From assembly GCF_028463845.1 (NCBI RefSeq), contig NZ_CP116805.1, positions 1,364,001 through 1,428,000 of the forward strand: a stretch of DNA of 64,000 nucleotides. Direction: 5' to 3'. The notes under the pieces were generated by a model that was not told where the DNA came from, searched no databases, and worked only from the letters and a program-made list of their open reading frames with translations. The translations under genes and the position numbers were made by a program. Of this stretch, positions 8,569 to 17,120 are shown piece by piece. The DNA is from Gimibacter soli (lineage in GTDB: Bacteria > Pseudomonadota > Alphaproteobacteria > Sphingomonadales > Kordiimonadaceae). Numbering within the stretch: position 1 is the stretch's first letter; the number at the start of each line of letters is the position of its first letter.

Positions 8569-9219
8569 TCAAAGCCCGGCGCCTTCGCCGCCGACTTCGT
8601 TGTTTCGTTCATCAAGCAGCATGACGAACCGCTCGACGGCGGCATCGATCTCTGACTGAATTTCGGTTTCCGACCGCTCCACGCCGCCGTCATGCCATTC
8701 CACATGGCAATCGAGCGCGCCCATGGCGGGCTCGGCGATCAGGACAAGCTCGCCCGCATAGGCAAGCGACGATTTGATGGCCTCGAGCCGCGCATCGACG
8801 GCCTCGGCGAGGCTTTCCGATACCCGCACAACTATGCGCGGTTCCTTGCGCACTGTTTGCAGGCATTCGGCGATCAGGGCCTCAAGCTCGGCGGTCGGAT
8901 AGCGCGAGATCAGTGCCGGCACGAGCCGCGCGGCGATCAGCTGCGCGAGCGCCGCCATCTGCTTCTGAAGCTCGGCCTCGATGGCGGCATGGCGCTGCAA
9001 CAGGCCGTTCACATTGGCGGAAAGCTCGGCAAGCACCTGCCGGGTCGCGGCTTCGATCTCGCCAAAGGCTTGCGTGCGACCGGCATCCACGCCTTCGGCA
9101 TGGGCCGCTGCGCGCGCAGCATCGATTTCCGCGCGCAGGGCAGCAACCTCGCGGTCGTACTTGGTACGCGCACCGCCGTCGAAAGACTGCTCGAAGGTGA
9201 ATTTGACCGGTTCTGCCAT
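8569..9219 (-). CDS. fliH: Flagellar assembly protein FliH
   Basis: This 216-residue protein sits between fliG and fliN, the usual fliH position. It has a charged Ala-rich coiled coil in the first half ('EVAALRAEIDAARAAAHAEG') and a conserved C-terminal region containing 'RIVVRVSESLAEAVDARLEAI' and an 'IAEPAMGALDCHVEWHDGGV' segment like other FliH/YscL stators. FliH regulates the export ATPase FliI and docks it at FliN. fliI is absent from the window. The assignment rests on the C-terminal motifs and context, since FliH sequences vary widely. Confidence 0.85.
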   Translation of the reverse strand: MAEPVKFTFEQSFDGGARTKYDREVAALRAEIDAARAAAHAEGVDAGRTQAFGEIEAATRQVLAELSANVNGLLQRHAAIEAELQKQMAALAQLIAARLVPALISRYPTAELEALIAECLQTVRKEPRIVVRVSESLAEAVDARLEAIKSSLAYAGELVLIAEPAMGALDCHVEWHDGGVERSETEIQSEIDAAVERFVMLLDERNNEVGGEGAGL

Positions 9220-9255
9220 ATTGCCTGACTATGATTCCTTTGCGTCGACCCTGCC

Positions 9256-10272
9256 TTAGTAGACGAGTTCGTCTTCGCCCTTGTTGTCGGACAGGAGGAT
9301 TTCGCCGGCTTCCGCCAGTTCTTTCGCCTTGTTGACCATTTCCATCTGGGCCTCGTCCACGTCGCGCAGGCGCACGGGGCCCATGGCCTCCATGTCCTCG
9401 CGCAGGATTTTGGCCGCGCGTTCCGACATGTTCGAGAAGAAGAGATCGCGCAGCGTATCCGATGCGCCCTTCATGGCCAGCGCCAGCTTGTCCTTGTCGA
9501 CGTTCCGAAGCAGCGTCTGTACACCGCTCGGATCGAGCTTGGCCAGATCCTCGAAGGTGAACATGAGGGCGCGGATGCGTTCGGCGCTGTCGCGGTTGCG
9601 GTCTTCAAGGGCTGCAAGGAAGCGGGCCTCGGCCGAACGGTCGAGATAGTTGAAGATCTCGGCGATCGTTTCATGACTGTCGCGGCGGCTGGTGCGCGCC
9701 AGGTTGTTCATGAATTCGATACGGAGCGTCTGTTCGACCTTGTCGAGGATATCCTTCTGCACGGCTTCCATGCGGAGCATGCGCATCACAACTTCCATCG
9801 AGAAATCTTCGGGCAACACGGCCAGCACACGGGCGGCGTGTTCGGGCTTGATCTTCTGCAGCACCACGGCAACGGTTTGCGGATATTCGTTCTTCAGGTA
9901 GGATGCCAGCACCATCTCGTTCACGTTGCCGAGCTTGTCCCACATGGTGCGACCAGCCGGGCCGCGGATTTCGTCCATGATCTGGGCGACACGGTCGCCG
10001 GGCAGCATTTTGACGAGCAGGCGTTCGGTGCTGTCGAACGAGCCATTGAGGTTGCCGACCGAGGAAACCTGCGAGGCGAACTCGACAAACAGGTTTTCAA
10101 CCGCCTGTGCGGACACCGACCCCAGCATCGCCATATGCTGCGACAGTTCCTTGATCTCGTCCTCGCTGAGGCTTGTCCAGATCGCCCGGCCGTGATCGTC
10201 CCCGATGGCCAGCATGAAGGCTGCAGCCTTCTGCGGTCCGGACATCTTGCTCAGATCGTTATGCACGCTCAT
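9256..10272 (-). CDS. fliG: Flagellar motor switch protein FliG
   Basis: This 338-residue protein is the rotor protein that couples the stator to the MS ring. The N-terminal FliF-binding part starts at '[20 protein letters not shown]'. The middle domain has the '[19 protein letters not shown]' EHPQ-like motif. The C-terminal torque domain carries the charged helix around '[20 protein letters not shown]', the helix that interacts with MotA. The order fliF-fliG-fliH with 30- and 36-base gaps is classical. Confidence 0.97.
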   Translation of the reverse strand: MSVHNDLSKMSGPQKAAAFMLAIGDDHGRAIWTSLSEDEIKELSQHMAMLGSVSAQAVENLFVEFASQVSSVGNLNGSFDSTERLLVKMLPGDRVAQIMDEIRGPAGRTMWDKLGNVNEMVLASYLKNEYPQTVAVVLQKIKPEHAARVLAVLPEDFSMEVVMRMLRMEAVQKDILDKVEQTLRIEFMNNLARTSRRDSHETIAEIFNYLDRSAEARFLAALEDRNRDSAERIRALMFTFEDLAKLDPSGVQTLLRNVDKDKLALAMKGASDTLRDLFFSNMSERAAKILREDMEAMGPVRLRDVDEAQMEMVNKAKELAEAGEILLSDNKGEDELVY

Positions 10273-10302
10273 GCTGATAGCCCCTCTGTCGCCTGAACAC
10301 GG

Positions 10303-12018
10303 TTACTCGGCATAAAGCCACTGGCGGACGATAGCGACGGAATCGTCCGGATTTGATTTGATGATTTCCGCCACTTTCTTGAGCGCGGAATCCTTGATTT
10401 TGCCTTCGACCTTGGCAACGTCGATCTTGCTTTCGATCTGCAGGTTCGCTTCGTCCAGCGTGCCGGATTCCTTGGCGGCCCGTACGAGGGCGGCGGCATT
10501 CTCGTCGCCGGCGGCAGCGAGCGCCACGACCTCGGCGGTGATCGGCGAGTCCGGGCCCATCAGGGCAGGTGGCGCCTGCTGGGCTTCAAGGGCCGCCTTT
10601 TGTTCTGCAGCAAGCTGCGCAGCATCCGGGATGCTTTCAAGGACGCGGGTTACGATCGGCCGTACGACCAGAAGGAGTACGAGTACGGCCAGAATGAACA
10701 TCCCGACCCACGAGCCGATCTGGAATACATCTTCCTTGTTGAAGCCGAAGAAATTGAAGACGGGCTCGGGTGCTTCCAGCGCCGGCGGGTCGGCAAAGCG
10801 CATGCTCTGCACGGTGATGGCGTCGCCGCGTTCCTCATCATAGGGAATGGCCGTCAGTACAAGAGTGCGCAGCGCGTCAATCTCGGCTTCCGGCCGGTCC
10901 TGATACCCTGTCGTGGTGCCATCTGATGCCAGTTCGCGGATGCCATCCACCAGTACGGAAACGCGAATCTGCGAGACCTGTCCGGGTTCCTGCACCGTCA
11001 CCGTTTCGGTTTTGGAGTTCTGGAAGTTGGTAACTTCGTTCGACTTCTGCGACGTGCTCGTTGGTCCGCCCGCTGCGGCGTTGCCGCCTTGCTGGGCTTC
11101 CGGCAGGTTGTTATCCACCGTCACGGCATTCTGGGGGTCAGTTTCCTGCGCGCGTTCTTCGCCAACGGTCTGCGACAGGACCACCTGACCTTCAGGGTCA
11201 AATTCGGTTTCGCTGCGGGTGGTGCGGTTCATGTCCATCGACACGGCAACCTCGGCCCTCACGTTGCCACGACCCACGCGGCTGGCCAGCAGGTTTTCGA
11301 TCTTTTCCCGGTACAGCTGTTCGCGCGAAAGGCGGGCTTCTTCAAGGTTTGAAAGGCGCGCCATATCGCCGTTCGCGGCCCCGTCCGAAAGGAGGCGACC
11401 GTTCGTATCGGTAATGGTTACATGATCCGGCGAAAGGCCGGGCACGGCGGAGGCGACAAGCGCCTGTATCGCCTGTGCCTCGCGGCCTGTGAGGCCCGGG
11501 CCCTTGGGCTTGATCATGATCGAGGCAGTGGGCTCGGCGGCTTCGCGCTGGAAGGGGCGGCGCTCCGGCATCACAATATGGACGCGGGCTTCCTGCACAG
11601 ACTGGATATAGCGGATGGTGCGCGCAAGTTCGCCTTCGATGGCGCGCACATAATTGACGTTGAGTTCAAAACTGGTGCGGCCAAAGCTGTTGCCCTGGTC
11701 AAAGAGTTCCTTGCCGACCAGGCTGCCTGCGAGGCCTTCGCCGGCCAGCAGGATGCGCAGGCGGTCCACCTGATCATTGGGCACGCGGATGGTGCTGCCG
11801 CCGGCAGCGGTTTCATAGGGAATCTGGTCTGCTTCCAGCCGCTCGACAATGCTGGCAGCGGCGCCTGCTTCAAGATCGGAATACAGGGTCGCCATCGGCT
11901 TGTTTTGTAACTGGCCGATAATGAGCGTGAAAAAGCCGACGGTGAGTGCACCGACAACCGCCATGGCGATCAGCCTGCCGGTTCCCAGATTGCGCAGGAA
12001 TTGTAAAAGTCCGTCCAA
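10303..12018 (-). CDS. fliF: Flagellar MS-ring protein FliF
   Basis: This 571-residue protein forms the MS ring in the inner membrane. It has one membrane segment near the N-terminus ('LIAMAVVGALTVGFFTLII') and one near the C-terminus ('WVGMFILAVLVLLLVVRPIV', about residue 450). The YscJ/FliF ring domains lie between them ('MATLYSDLEAGAAASIVERL', 'ARVHIVMPERRPFQRE'). The C-terminal tail, which binds FliG, ends 'VAIVRQWLYAE'. It is the first gene of the long flagellar run and follows a 256-base spacer holding a CtrA-like box. Confidence 0.97.
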   Translation of the reverse strand: MDGLLQFLRNLGTGRLIAMAVVGALTVGFFTLIIGQLQNKPMATLYSDLEAGAAASIVERLEADQIPYETAAGGSTIRVPNDQVDRLRILLAGEGLAGSLVGKELFDQGNSFGRTSFELNVNYVRAIEGELARTIRYIQSVQEARVHIVMPERRPFQREAAEPTASIMIKPKGPGLTGREAQAIQALVASAVPGLSPDHVTITDTNGRLLSDGAANGDMARLSNLEEARLSREQLYREKIENLLASRVGRGNVRAEVAVSMDMNRTTRSETEFDPEGQVVLSQTVGEERAQETDPQNAVTVDNNLPEAQQGGNAAAGGPTSTSQKSNEVTNFQNSKTETVTVQEPGQVSQIRVSVLVDGIRELASDGTTTGYQDRPEAEIDALRTLVLTAIPYDEERGDAITVQSMRFADPPALEAPEPVFNFFGFNKEDVFQIGSWVGMFILAVLVLLLVVRPIVTRVLESIPDAAQLAAEQKAALEAQQAPPALMGPDSPITAEVVALAAAGDENAAALVRAAKESGTLDEANLQIESKIDVAKVEGKIKDSALKKVAEIIKSNPDDSVAIVRQWLYAE

Positions 12019-12191
12019 AGCACACCTCGACCGGGCTTCCGGTAATCCGCATGACCCTGCGAATAGACCGCTTTTTCGGTCTGTCCGCTGAATTCCCGGT
12101 TTCGGCCGTTCTGCCCCACCAGCGTCCGACTATCTGCCTGACAATCGCCCGACACGTATGATTCGGTTTTTCGAGCCTAACGCGACGACTG

Positions 12192-12206
12192 TAAACAGAT
12201 GGTTAA
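12192..12206 (-). promoter_or_regulatory. CtrA-like box upstream of fliF
   Basis: On the minus strand this reads TTAA-N7-TTTA and includes TTAACCAT. It matches the known CtrA consensus TTAA-N7-TTAA except at one base. It lies 174-188 bases before the fliF start, next to sciP. A small palindrome (AGGCAA-AAA-TTGCCT) lies at 12211-12225. Direct CtrA binding is inferred. Confidence 0.6.
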
Positions 12207-12274
12207 ATCTAGGCAAAAATTGCCTATAATCAAACAGAAAAACGCTGGTGGGGTGAACTTTGACAGAAAATGCG

Positions 12275-12547
12275 TCAGGCGCTCTTGGCCTCGCGCGGTC
12301 TTTGGATGCGTGTGACCTTCAGGCCGGATACGCCGCTGCGATCAATTGCCTGCTGCCAGGAGAGGAACTCCTCGACAGAAAGGGAATAGCGATCACAGGC
12401 CTCTTCAAGGGTCAGGAGACCGCCACGGACAGCCGCGACGACCTCGGCCTTGCGCCGAATCACCCAACGTTCGGTTGAGGGCGGCGGGAGGTCTTTCAGT
12501 TTCAGGGTCTTGCCGGTTGGTCCGACAACTTTTAGTTCAGGTTTCAT
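12275..12547 (-). CDS. sciP: CtrA inhibitor SciP (DUF1153 family)
   Basis: This 90-residue protein of the DUF1153 family matches SciP over its whole length. It has 'VVGPTGKTLKLKDLPPP', 'ERWVIRRKAEVVAAVRGGLL', 'LEEACDRYSLSVEEFLSW' and 'LKVTRIQ' near the end. In Caulobacter, SciP binds CtrA and blocks transcription of CtrA-activated genes in swarmer cells. Its position 256 bases upstream of fliF, beside a CtrA-like box, fits that role. The helix-turn-helix-like centre (residues 25-75) is the CtrA-binding and DNA-contact part in known SciP proteins. Confidence 0.95.
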   Translation of the reverse strand: MKPELKVVGPTGKTLKLKDLPPPSTERWVIRRKAEVVAAVRGGLLTLEEACDRYSLSVEEFLSWQQAIDRSGVSGLKVTRIQRPREAKSA

Positions 12548-12579
12548 GTCTTTTCCGAATACACGTTACTTAAGGGAAC

Positions 12580-12589
12580 GGACCGGTCC
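12580..12589. promoter_or_regulatory. Palindrome GGACCGGTCC upstream of sciP
   Basis: A perfect 10-base palindrome lies 33-42 bases before the sciP start. It sits just downstream of a TATAGT that could be a -10 element on the minus strand, so a bound protein would overlap the transcription start. No known factor is assigned. Confidence 0.35.
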
Positions 12590-12686
12590 ACTATAGGAAA
12601 AGGGTGTAAAAAAAGGGCTAATATCGGCTGACTTTCCTGTGATCGACGCTAAGTCTTTCTCGGAAAAGCTCTTTAAAAATGCCGAA

Positions 12687-12716
12687 ACCGGCCCGCCTGT
12701 TCTCAGGCGGACCGGT
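12687..12716 (-). terminator. Hairpin terminator after flgE
   Basis: The arms ACCGG.CCGCCTG and CAGGCGG.CCGGT pair around a 4-base loop with one mismatch. On the minus strand the hairpin is followed about 8 bases later by a T-run. It lies 43 bases beyond the flgE stop and closes the fliK-flgD-flgE unit. Confidence 0.7.
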
Positions 12717-12758
12717 CTGGTGCAAAAGAGTTGGTGGGTAAGGCCGCAGCCTGCCCCG

Positions 12759-14129
12759 TTAGATGCGGACCAGTTCCTCGAGGATTTCGTCCGAGGTCGT
12801 GATGATGCGGGTCGAGGCAGAGAAGGCGCGCTGCACCTTGATCAGTTCGGCAAACTCGTTCGCAAGGTCAACAGTCGAGAGTTCAAGCGCGTTCGGCGCA
12901 ATGGCACCGGCACCGCCTTGTCCCGCCGTCTGCAGGGCGAAGTTACCCGACAGGTTCGAGAAGCTGTAAGCGTTGCCCTGTTTGCGGGCGAGACCATCCG
13001 GGTTCGGGAAGGTTGCGACCGGCAGGCGGAAGATCGGTTCCTGCAGGCCGTTATCGAAGAGGGCATAGACGTAGCCGTCTTCACCGATCCGGATATCGTT
13101 CACGTTGCCGAACTGGGCGCCCGTGACGTTTGAGGCAATCAGGGTCGAGGGGCTGTCGAACTGCGAGAAGCCGTTCGCCTGGCCGTCAGTACCGACGTTG
13201 AAGACGATGTTGCCGTTATCAACCGAAGTAACGCCGGTGCCGTAGGTGAAGGTAAGTGCTTCGCCAGCTGCTAGGCTGACCGGGTTGCCGCCAATGTCGT
13301 TCATCGTGGAGTTCACGAGGTCGATCGAACCATCCGAATTGAAGAGCAGGCTGCCCGAAGCGATAAGGCCGTCGGTGTGGGCTGCATCCAGTTCGCTCGG
13401 ATTGTCGAAATACATTTCATACGACCAGTCGTTGGCGCTCGATTTGATCGCGGAAAGGACGACGGTGTGCGAAATGCCCTGGCTGTCGAACACTTCGAAG
13501 GTGGTTTCGAAGTCCGCGGTCACGGTGCCCGGCGGTGTAGCTGCGGCGGCGGCCATGTCGCCGACGGCATAGGTGCCGGCAGCTGCGTTGACTGAGGTGC
13601 TGGACTGCAGGTTGGCGCGCAGCGACACGCGGCCCGTGGCGCTTGCCACACCGTTCAGATTGTCGATGTTGATGGGCTCGAGGAGCGTCAGGTCGTTCTG
13701 GCGGGACGGAATGCCGCCGGTGGCGTCAAGTTTCCAGCCCATCAGGTAAAGACCTGCGGTATTCCTGAAGAAACCTTCCTCGTCCTTCGAGAAGGAGCCG
13801 GCACGGGTGAACTGGAATTCGCCGTCCTCGTTTGCATTGCCTGATTTCTTCACCACGAAGAAGCCGGCGCCGTCTACCGAGAGGTCGGTCGGCGAGGACG
13901 ACGGTTGCAGCAGGCCCTGGCGCGAAATCAGCGATTCCGTGAAGGCCCTGACACCGCCCGGCGAATAGGACGAAGCGGAAGATGTTTCGGTCACAAGGGT
14001 CGAGAAGCGCGAGCGGCTCTCTTTGTAACCGATGGTGTTAACGTTGGTAATGTTGTCGGCGATCACCCCAACGCTTTGCGAGAAAGCCTGGAGCCCCGAT
14101 ACGCCGGCGGCCAGAGCCGTGAATGCCAT
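12759..14129 (-). CDS. flgE: Flagellar hook protein FlgE
   Basis: This 456-residue hook subunit begins 'MAFTALAAGVSGLQAF' with the rod/hook motif 'NITNVNTIGYK' (about residues 27-37). The FlgE D1/D2 core includes 'DLSVDGAGFFVV', and the C-terminal helix 'VDLANEFAELIKVQRAFSAS' with 'ITTSDEILEELVRI' closes the coiled-coil core. It is secreted by the flagellar export apparatus and assembled under FlgD. It lies 139 bases after flgD and ends the unit at a hairpin. Expression is probably from the sigma-54 promoter upstream of fliK. Confidence 0.96.
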   Translation of the reverse strand: MAFTALAAGVSGLQAFSQSVGVIADNITNVNTIGYKESRSRFSTLVTETSSASSYSPGGVRAFTESLISRQGLLQPSSSPTDLSVDGAGFFVVKKSGNANEDGEFQFTRAGSFSKDEEGFFRNTAGLYLMGWKLDATGGIPSRQNDLTLLEPINIDNLNGVASATGRVSLRANLQSSTSVNAAAGTYAVGDMAAAAATPPGTVTADFETTFEVFDSQGISHTVVLSAIKSSANDWSYEMYFDNPSELDAAHTDGLIASGSLLFNSDGSIDLVNSTMNDIGGNPVSLAAGEALTFTYGTGVTSVDNGNIVFNVGTDGQANGFSQFDSPSTLIASNVTGAQFGNVNDIRIGEDGYVYALFDNGLQEPIFRLPVATFPNPDGLARKQGNAYSFSNLSGNFALQTAGQGGAGAIAPNALELSTVDLANEFAELIKVQRAFSASTRIITTSDEILEELVRI

Positions 14130-14268
14130 TTTACTTCTCCTGAACTCTTTTGCGTGTTCACGTGCGTATGGCGTTCTGCACTTGCCGGGATATCCCGGCG
14201 ATCATGGCGAGCACTTCGGCCCGCCGGTTTCTTGCGGACGCCCCTTCGGCATCCGCAGGCTTTTCCGG

Positions 14269-14934
14269 TCAGCTGTCGATCGACAGCCGCAGGATTTCGC
14301 TTTGGGTCACGGCGTAAGGGCCTGCCGCGAACCAGGGGGTGGAGGTCGATGTATCCACGCCCGTAATCTTGTGTTCCGAATAGATAAGCGACCGGATGGC
14401 GGTGGCCTGCTCGTCGGAAGCTGTCACCTTCAGGGTGTAATTGCCTTCGGGCGCCACGTTGCCGGTCATGTCCTTGCCATCCCACTCGAAGTCCTGGATG
14501 CCGGTCGCGCCATTGCCTGTGGTGCTGTAGACGGTGAAGCCGTCTTCATCCACGACCTCGAGCTTGACATTGTAAGCATCGGTTTCGAGTTCATATTGCC
14601 ACTTGCCGCCAGTGCCGGTGTTCTCGATCGTGTCGGCCTGCAGCAGGGCAGTCTTGCCGAGATAGCTGGTCGAGGCATTGATCGCGTTCACCAGAAGGAG
14701 TGACGAGATATTCTCGAGATTCTTGTTGGCGACGATCTGCTGTTCGACGCCGGCGAAAGCCACAAGCTGCTGGGTCATTTCATTGCTTTCCATGGGGTCG
14801 AGCGGATCCTGGTTCTGAAGCTGCGAGGTCAGCAGCGTCAGGAAGGTATCGAAATCCTGAGCGAGCGAGGCGCCCGAAGAGGCGGCACTCGAACTGCTGC
14901 CGCTTGCAATGCCTGCTGTGGTATTGATTTCCAT
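14269..14934 (-). CDS. flgD: Hook cap / hook assembly protein FlgD
   Basis: This 221-residue protein caps the growing hook. It has a Ser/Ala-rich secretion region, the conserved 'FLTLLTSQLQNQDPLDPM' motif (about residues 31-48) and 'EQQIVANKNLENISSLL'. The C-terminal half holds a FlgD Ig-like domain ('DFEWDGKDMTGNVAPEGNY'). It lies 26 bases after fliK and upstream of flgE, the usual hook-gene set. Confidence 0.95.
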   Translation of the reverse strand: MEINTTAGIASGSSSSAASSGASLAQDFDTFLTLLTSQLQNQDPLDPMESNEMTQQLVAFAGVEQQIVANKNLENISSLLLVNAINASTSYLGKTALLQADTIENTGTGGKWQYELETDAYNVKLEVVDEDGFTVYSTTGNGATGIQDFEWDGKDMTGNVAPEGNYTLKVTASDEQATAIRSLIYSEHKITGVDTSTSTPWFAAGPYAVTQSEILRLSIDS

Positions 14935-14960
14935 CGTTCAATCCTTTCCGAACAGGCCCG

Positions 14961-16754
14961 TCACACGCGGACGTCGATGCCGGTTTCGGCGGTTACATAG
15001 GGCAGGATCGCTTCAAGATCCGTGCTGTCGAGATGCAGGACGGCGCCTTCGGCATCGTCCGTTGCGGTGCCGTCGCCATCAGTGCCGTTGCCAGCACCTG
15101 CGGCCATGCGTTCATCGATCCGGTCGGCGAGCATGGCTTCGGCGAAGGCCTTGCCAGCGCTTTCCTGGCCGGCGCCATCGTCAAGGCTGAAGCTCAGGCC
15201 GGCCATGTCGGTCTTGTGACCGCCGGCTTCCAGCGCCTTTTCAAGCGAACGGCTATCGCGGCGCAGCATATCGAGCGTTTCGCGGCGGTCGGCGACGACC
15301 TCGGCGCGCACCACACCATCCTGCGTGAACTGCATCTTCACGGTCACCCGGCCAAGCTCCGGCGGGTCGAGGCGCACGGTGAAATTCTTGTCGCCGGCTT
15401 CCACGGCTTTGGCGATCTGGATATTCACCTGATTAAGCACGTAATTGCTTTGCGTCTGTGCCGTGAAGCCGGTGGCTGCAGGACGGCCAAGGAGGCCGGT
15501 TTCGCCCTTCAGGGTCGTCAATCCGCCGCCGATCATCGACTGGCCGCTGGTGTCAGACTGGCCGGTCAGGCTTTCGGGCGTGCTGCTGGCGGCTGGCCGG
15601 TCGTTCGACGCCAGAAGGAGGCCGGTGTCGCGGCCTGGGGTGCGGGCGGCGTCGTGGGTCTGCTGGGTTGCCGCAGCAACATCGGTGCTTGCTGCTTGCT
15701 GGCCACTGGCCGAGCCATTCCCGGCAGCAGCTTGCGCTGCTGCGGACTTGGCTTTGCCGTTCGCATTGGCGTTTGCGGATTTCTGCTGGCCGGTCTGGGC
15801 CTGCGCGAGGGCAGGGGCCGCCTCTGCAGCAGCTTCATCGGCAAGCTCGGTCACGCTCGGCATCAGGTCGGGCGAGGACGGCGCTTTCGACTTGGCGGCC
15901 GTGGCATGGGCACGGGCGGTATCCGATGCCTGCGCGGGCAGGTCGGCCACAGGTTCATCCAGCGTATCAGCCGTTACGCTTGCGTAATTAACGTCAGCTG
16001 GCTTGGGATGCGGCACAGACTGCGCGCGGGCAGCATTGGCGGCGCGCTCGGCGGCAAGCGCTGCGTCGGCGTCGCTACCGGTATCACCTTCACCCTCGCT
16101 GTCTGTGGCGGGGGCAGCGGTTGCATCATCGGCGGCAAGATCGATGTCGACGGTGGTATCGGCGTCTGCTTCAACAGTTTCCGTGGCAGCAGCCTTGGCA
16201 GGAATGCTGCTGGCAGTCTCGGTAGGCGCTGCAACCTTGTCGGTTGCTGCGGGCTGCGCGGTGGCTTTGGCCGGTGCAACAGCCACTTCAGGGGCAGGTT
16301 GCCCGGTGCCGGACTGCGTGTCTGCTTGCGCTTCCGGTGTAGCTGCCGATGCAGCGGGAACGGCGCCGTTGCCTGCAGTGGTCGGCACACTGGTATCTAT
16401 CGTATCCGAACCCGCATCGATGTTCGCGTCAGCCGTGCCATCCTCGGCACCTGTCTCACCAACGCCCAGCATATCGGGCAGGGCGACAGGCGCATCGGAC
16501 TGTACGGTCGTATAGCTATAGGGGCCTATGGCGAACATATAATCGGATGCGCTCATGCCGGCCGCGTCGGTGCCTTCCAGCAACTGCCCGTTGGCGAACT
16601 TGCCGGGGGCTGCGGTGGCGGTGACGCCGGTCAGCATGTCGGCGAAGCTCTGGCCGGCTGCGCCCTGGCCATTTGCCTTGGTGCCCATGAAAGCAGAGAG
16701 CATGCCGCTCGAGGAGGCACCAAACATCTGCATCATTTGATCGATCGGGTTCAT
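14961..16754 (-). CDS. fliK: Flagellar hook-length control protein FliK
   Basis: This 597-residue secreted protein measures hook length and switches export specificity. About 430 residues are low-complexity Ala/Thr/Asp-rich sequence. The conserved C-terminal Flg_hook domain follows near 435-525, with 'FTVRLDPPELGRVTVKMQF' and 'VVADRRETLDMLRRDSRSLE'. The extreme C-terminus, 'TAETGIDVRV', shares its last residues with three small proteins at 49.9-52.6 kb. It is the first gene of the fliK-flgD-flgE unit, with a sigma-54 promoter candidate about 90-105 bases upstream. Confidence 0.92.
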   Translation of the reverse strand: MNPIDQMMQMFGASSSGMLSAFMGTKANGQGAAGQSFADMLTGVTATAAPGKFANGQLLEGTDAAGMSASDYMFAIGPYSYTTVQSDAPVALPDMLGVGETGAEDGTADANIDAGSDTIDTSVPTTAGNGAVPAASAATPEAQADTQSGTGQPAPEVAVAPAKATAQPAATDKVAAPTETASSIPAKAAATETVEADADTTVDIDLAADDATAAPATDSEGEGDTGSDADAALAAERAANAARAQSVPHPKPADVNYASVTADTLDEPVADLPAQASDTARAHATAAKSKAPSSPDLMPSVTELADEAAAEAAPALAQAQTGQQKSANANANGKAKSAAAQAAAGNGSASGQQAASTDVAAATQQTHDAARTPGRDTGLLLASNDRPAASSTPESLTGQSDTSGQSMIGGGLTTLKGETGLLGRPAATGFTAQTQSNYVLNQVNIQIAKAVEAGDKNFTVRLDPPELGRVTVKMQFTQDGVVRAEVVADRRETLDMLRRDSRSLEKALEAGGHKTDMAGLSFSLDDGAGQESAGKAFAEAMLADRIDERMAAGAGNGTDGDGTATDDAEGAVLHLDSTDLEAILPYVTAETGIDVRV

Positions 16755-17120
16755 CTACGCGAATTCCAAACTGTCCGATCCATTCTGGCGTGTCAGGCGG
16801 CCGGGCTTCTCATGGCCGCACGGAAAATCTCGTGAAGATCATCAGCAAGGATCGGGCCAATTCTCCAAGCGGGCAGAAATCAACGGAATTTGATGTGCGG
16901 CGGGAAGGGGTGCCAAGGCCCGGAAGCGCAAGCGATCATGTCTTGCCGGGCAAAAAAGTCTGCCGGGCGGCAAGGGCGGAATCGCTTGCCGCCTTGGCCC
17001 ATCTCCCTTATATGAAGCGGCAAGAAAGGCGGGCAGCGGCCCGCGAAAAAGGCGGCCCCGGCAGCGGGTGGCGCCATTGGCGGCAGGGGCCGGATGTGCC
17101 CGCCGCACAGGAACCGAGCC
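16755..17120. other. Divergent intergenic region between fliK and mnmA
   Basis: This 366-base spacer separates the minus-strand fliK from the plus-strand mnmA. It holds the sigma-54 promoter candidate for fliK. Near the mnmA side is a GC-rich hairpin (GCGGGC-AGC-GGCCCGC, about 17032-17046). No further coding potential was seen. Confidence 0.6.
16845..16859 (-). promoter_or_regulatory. Sigma-54 promoter for fliK-flgD-flgE
   Basis: On the minus strand this reads TGGCCC-GATCC-TTGC. The GG (-24) and GC (-12) elements are spaced exactly as in the consensus TGGCAC-N5-TTGC, with one mismatch. It lies about 90-105 bases before the fliK start. FlbD is encoded in the neighbouring operon. Confidence 0.7.

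Noticed and set aside
12211-12225. Sigma-54 promoter upstream of fliF
   Set aside because: AGGCAA-AAA-TTGCCT has GG and GC elements, but the spacing is two bases too short for sigma-54. It was kept only as a small palindrome.
15033-16835. A 600-codon plus-strand open frame
   Set aside because: It is antisense to fliK, which has the Flg_hook domain and a clear operon context.
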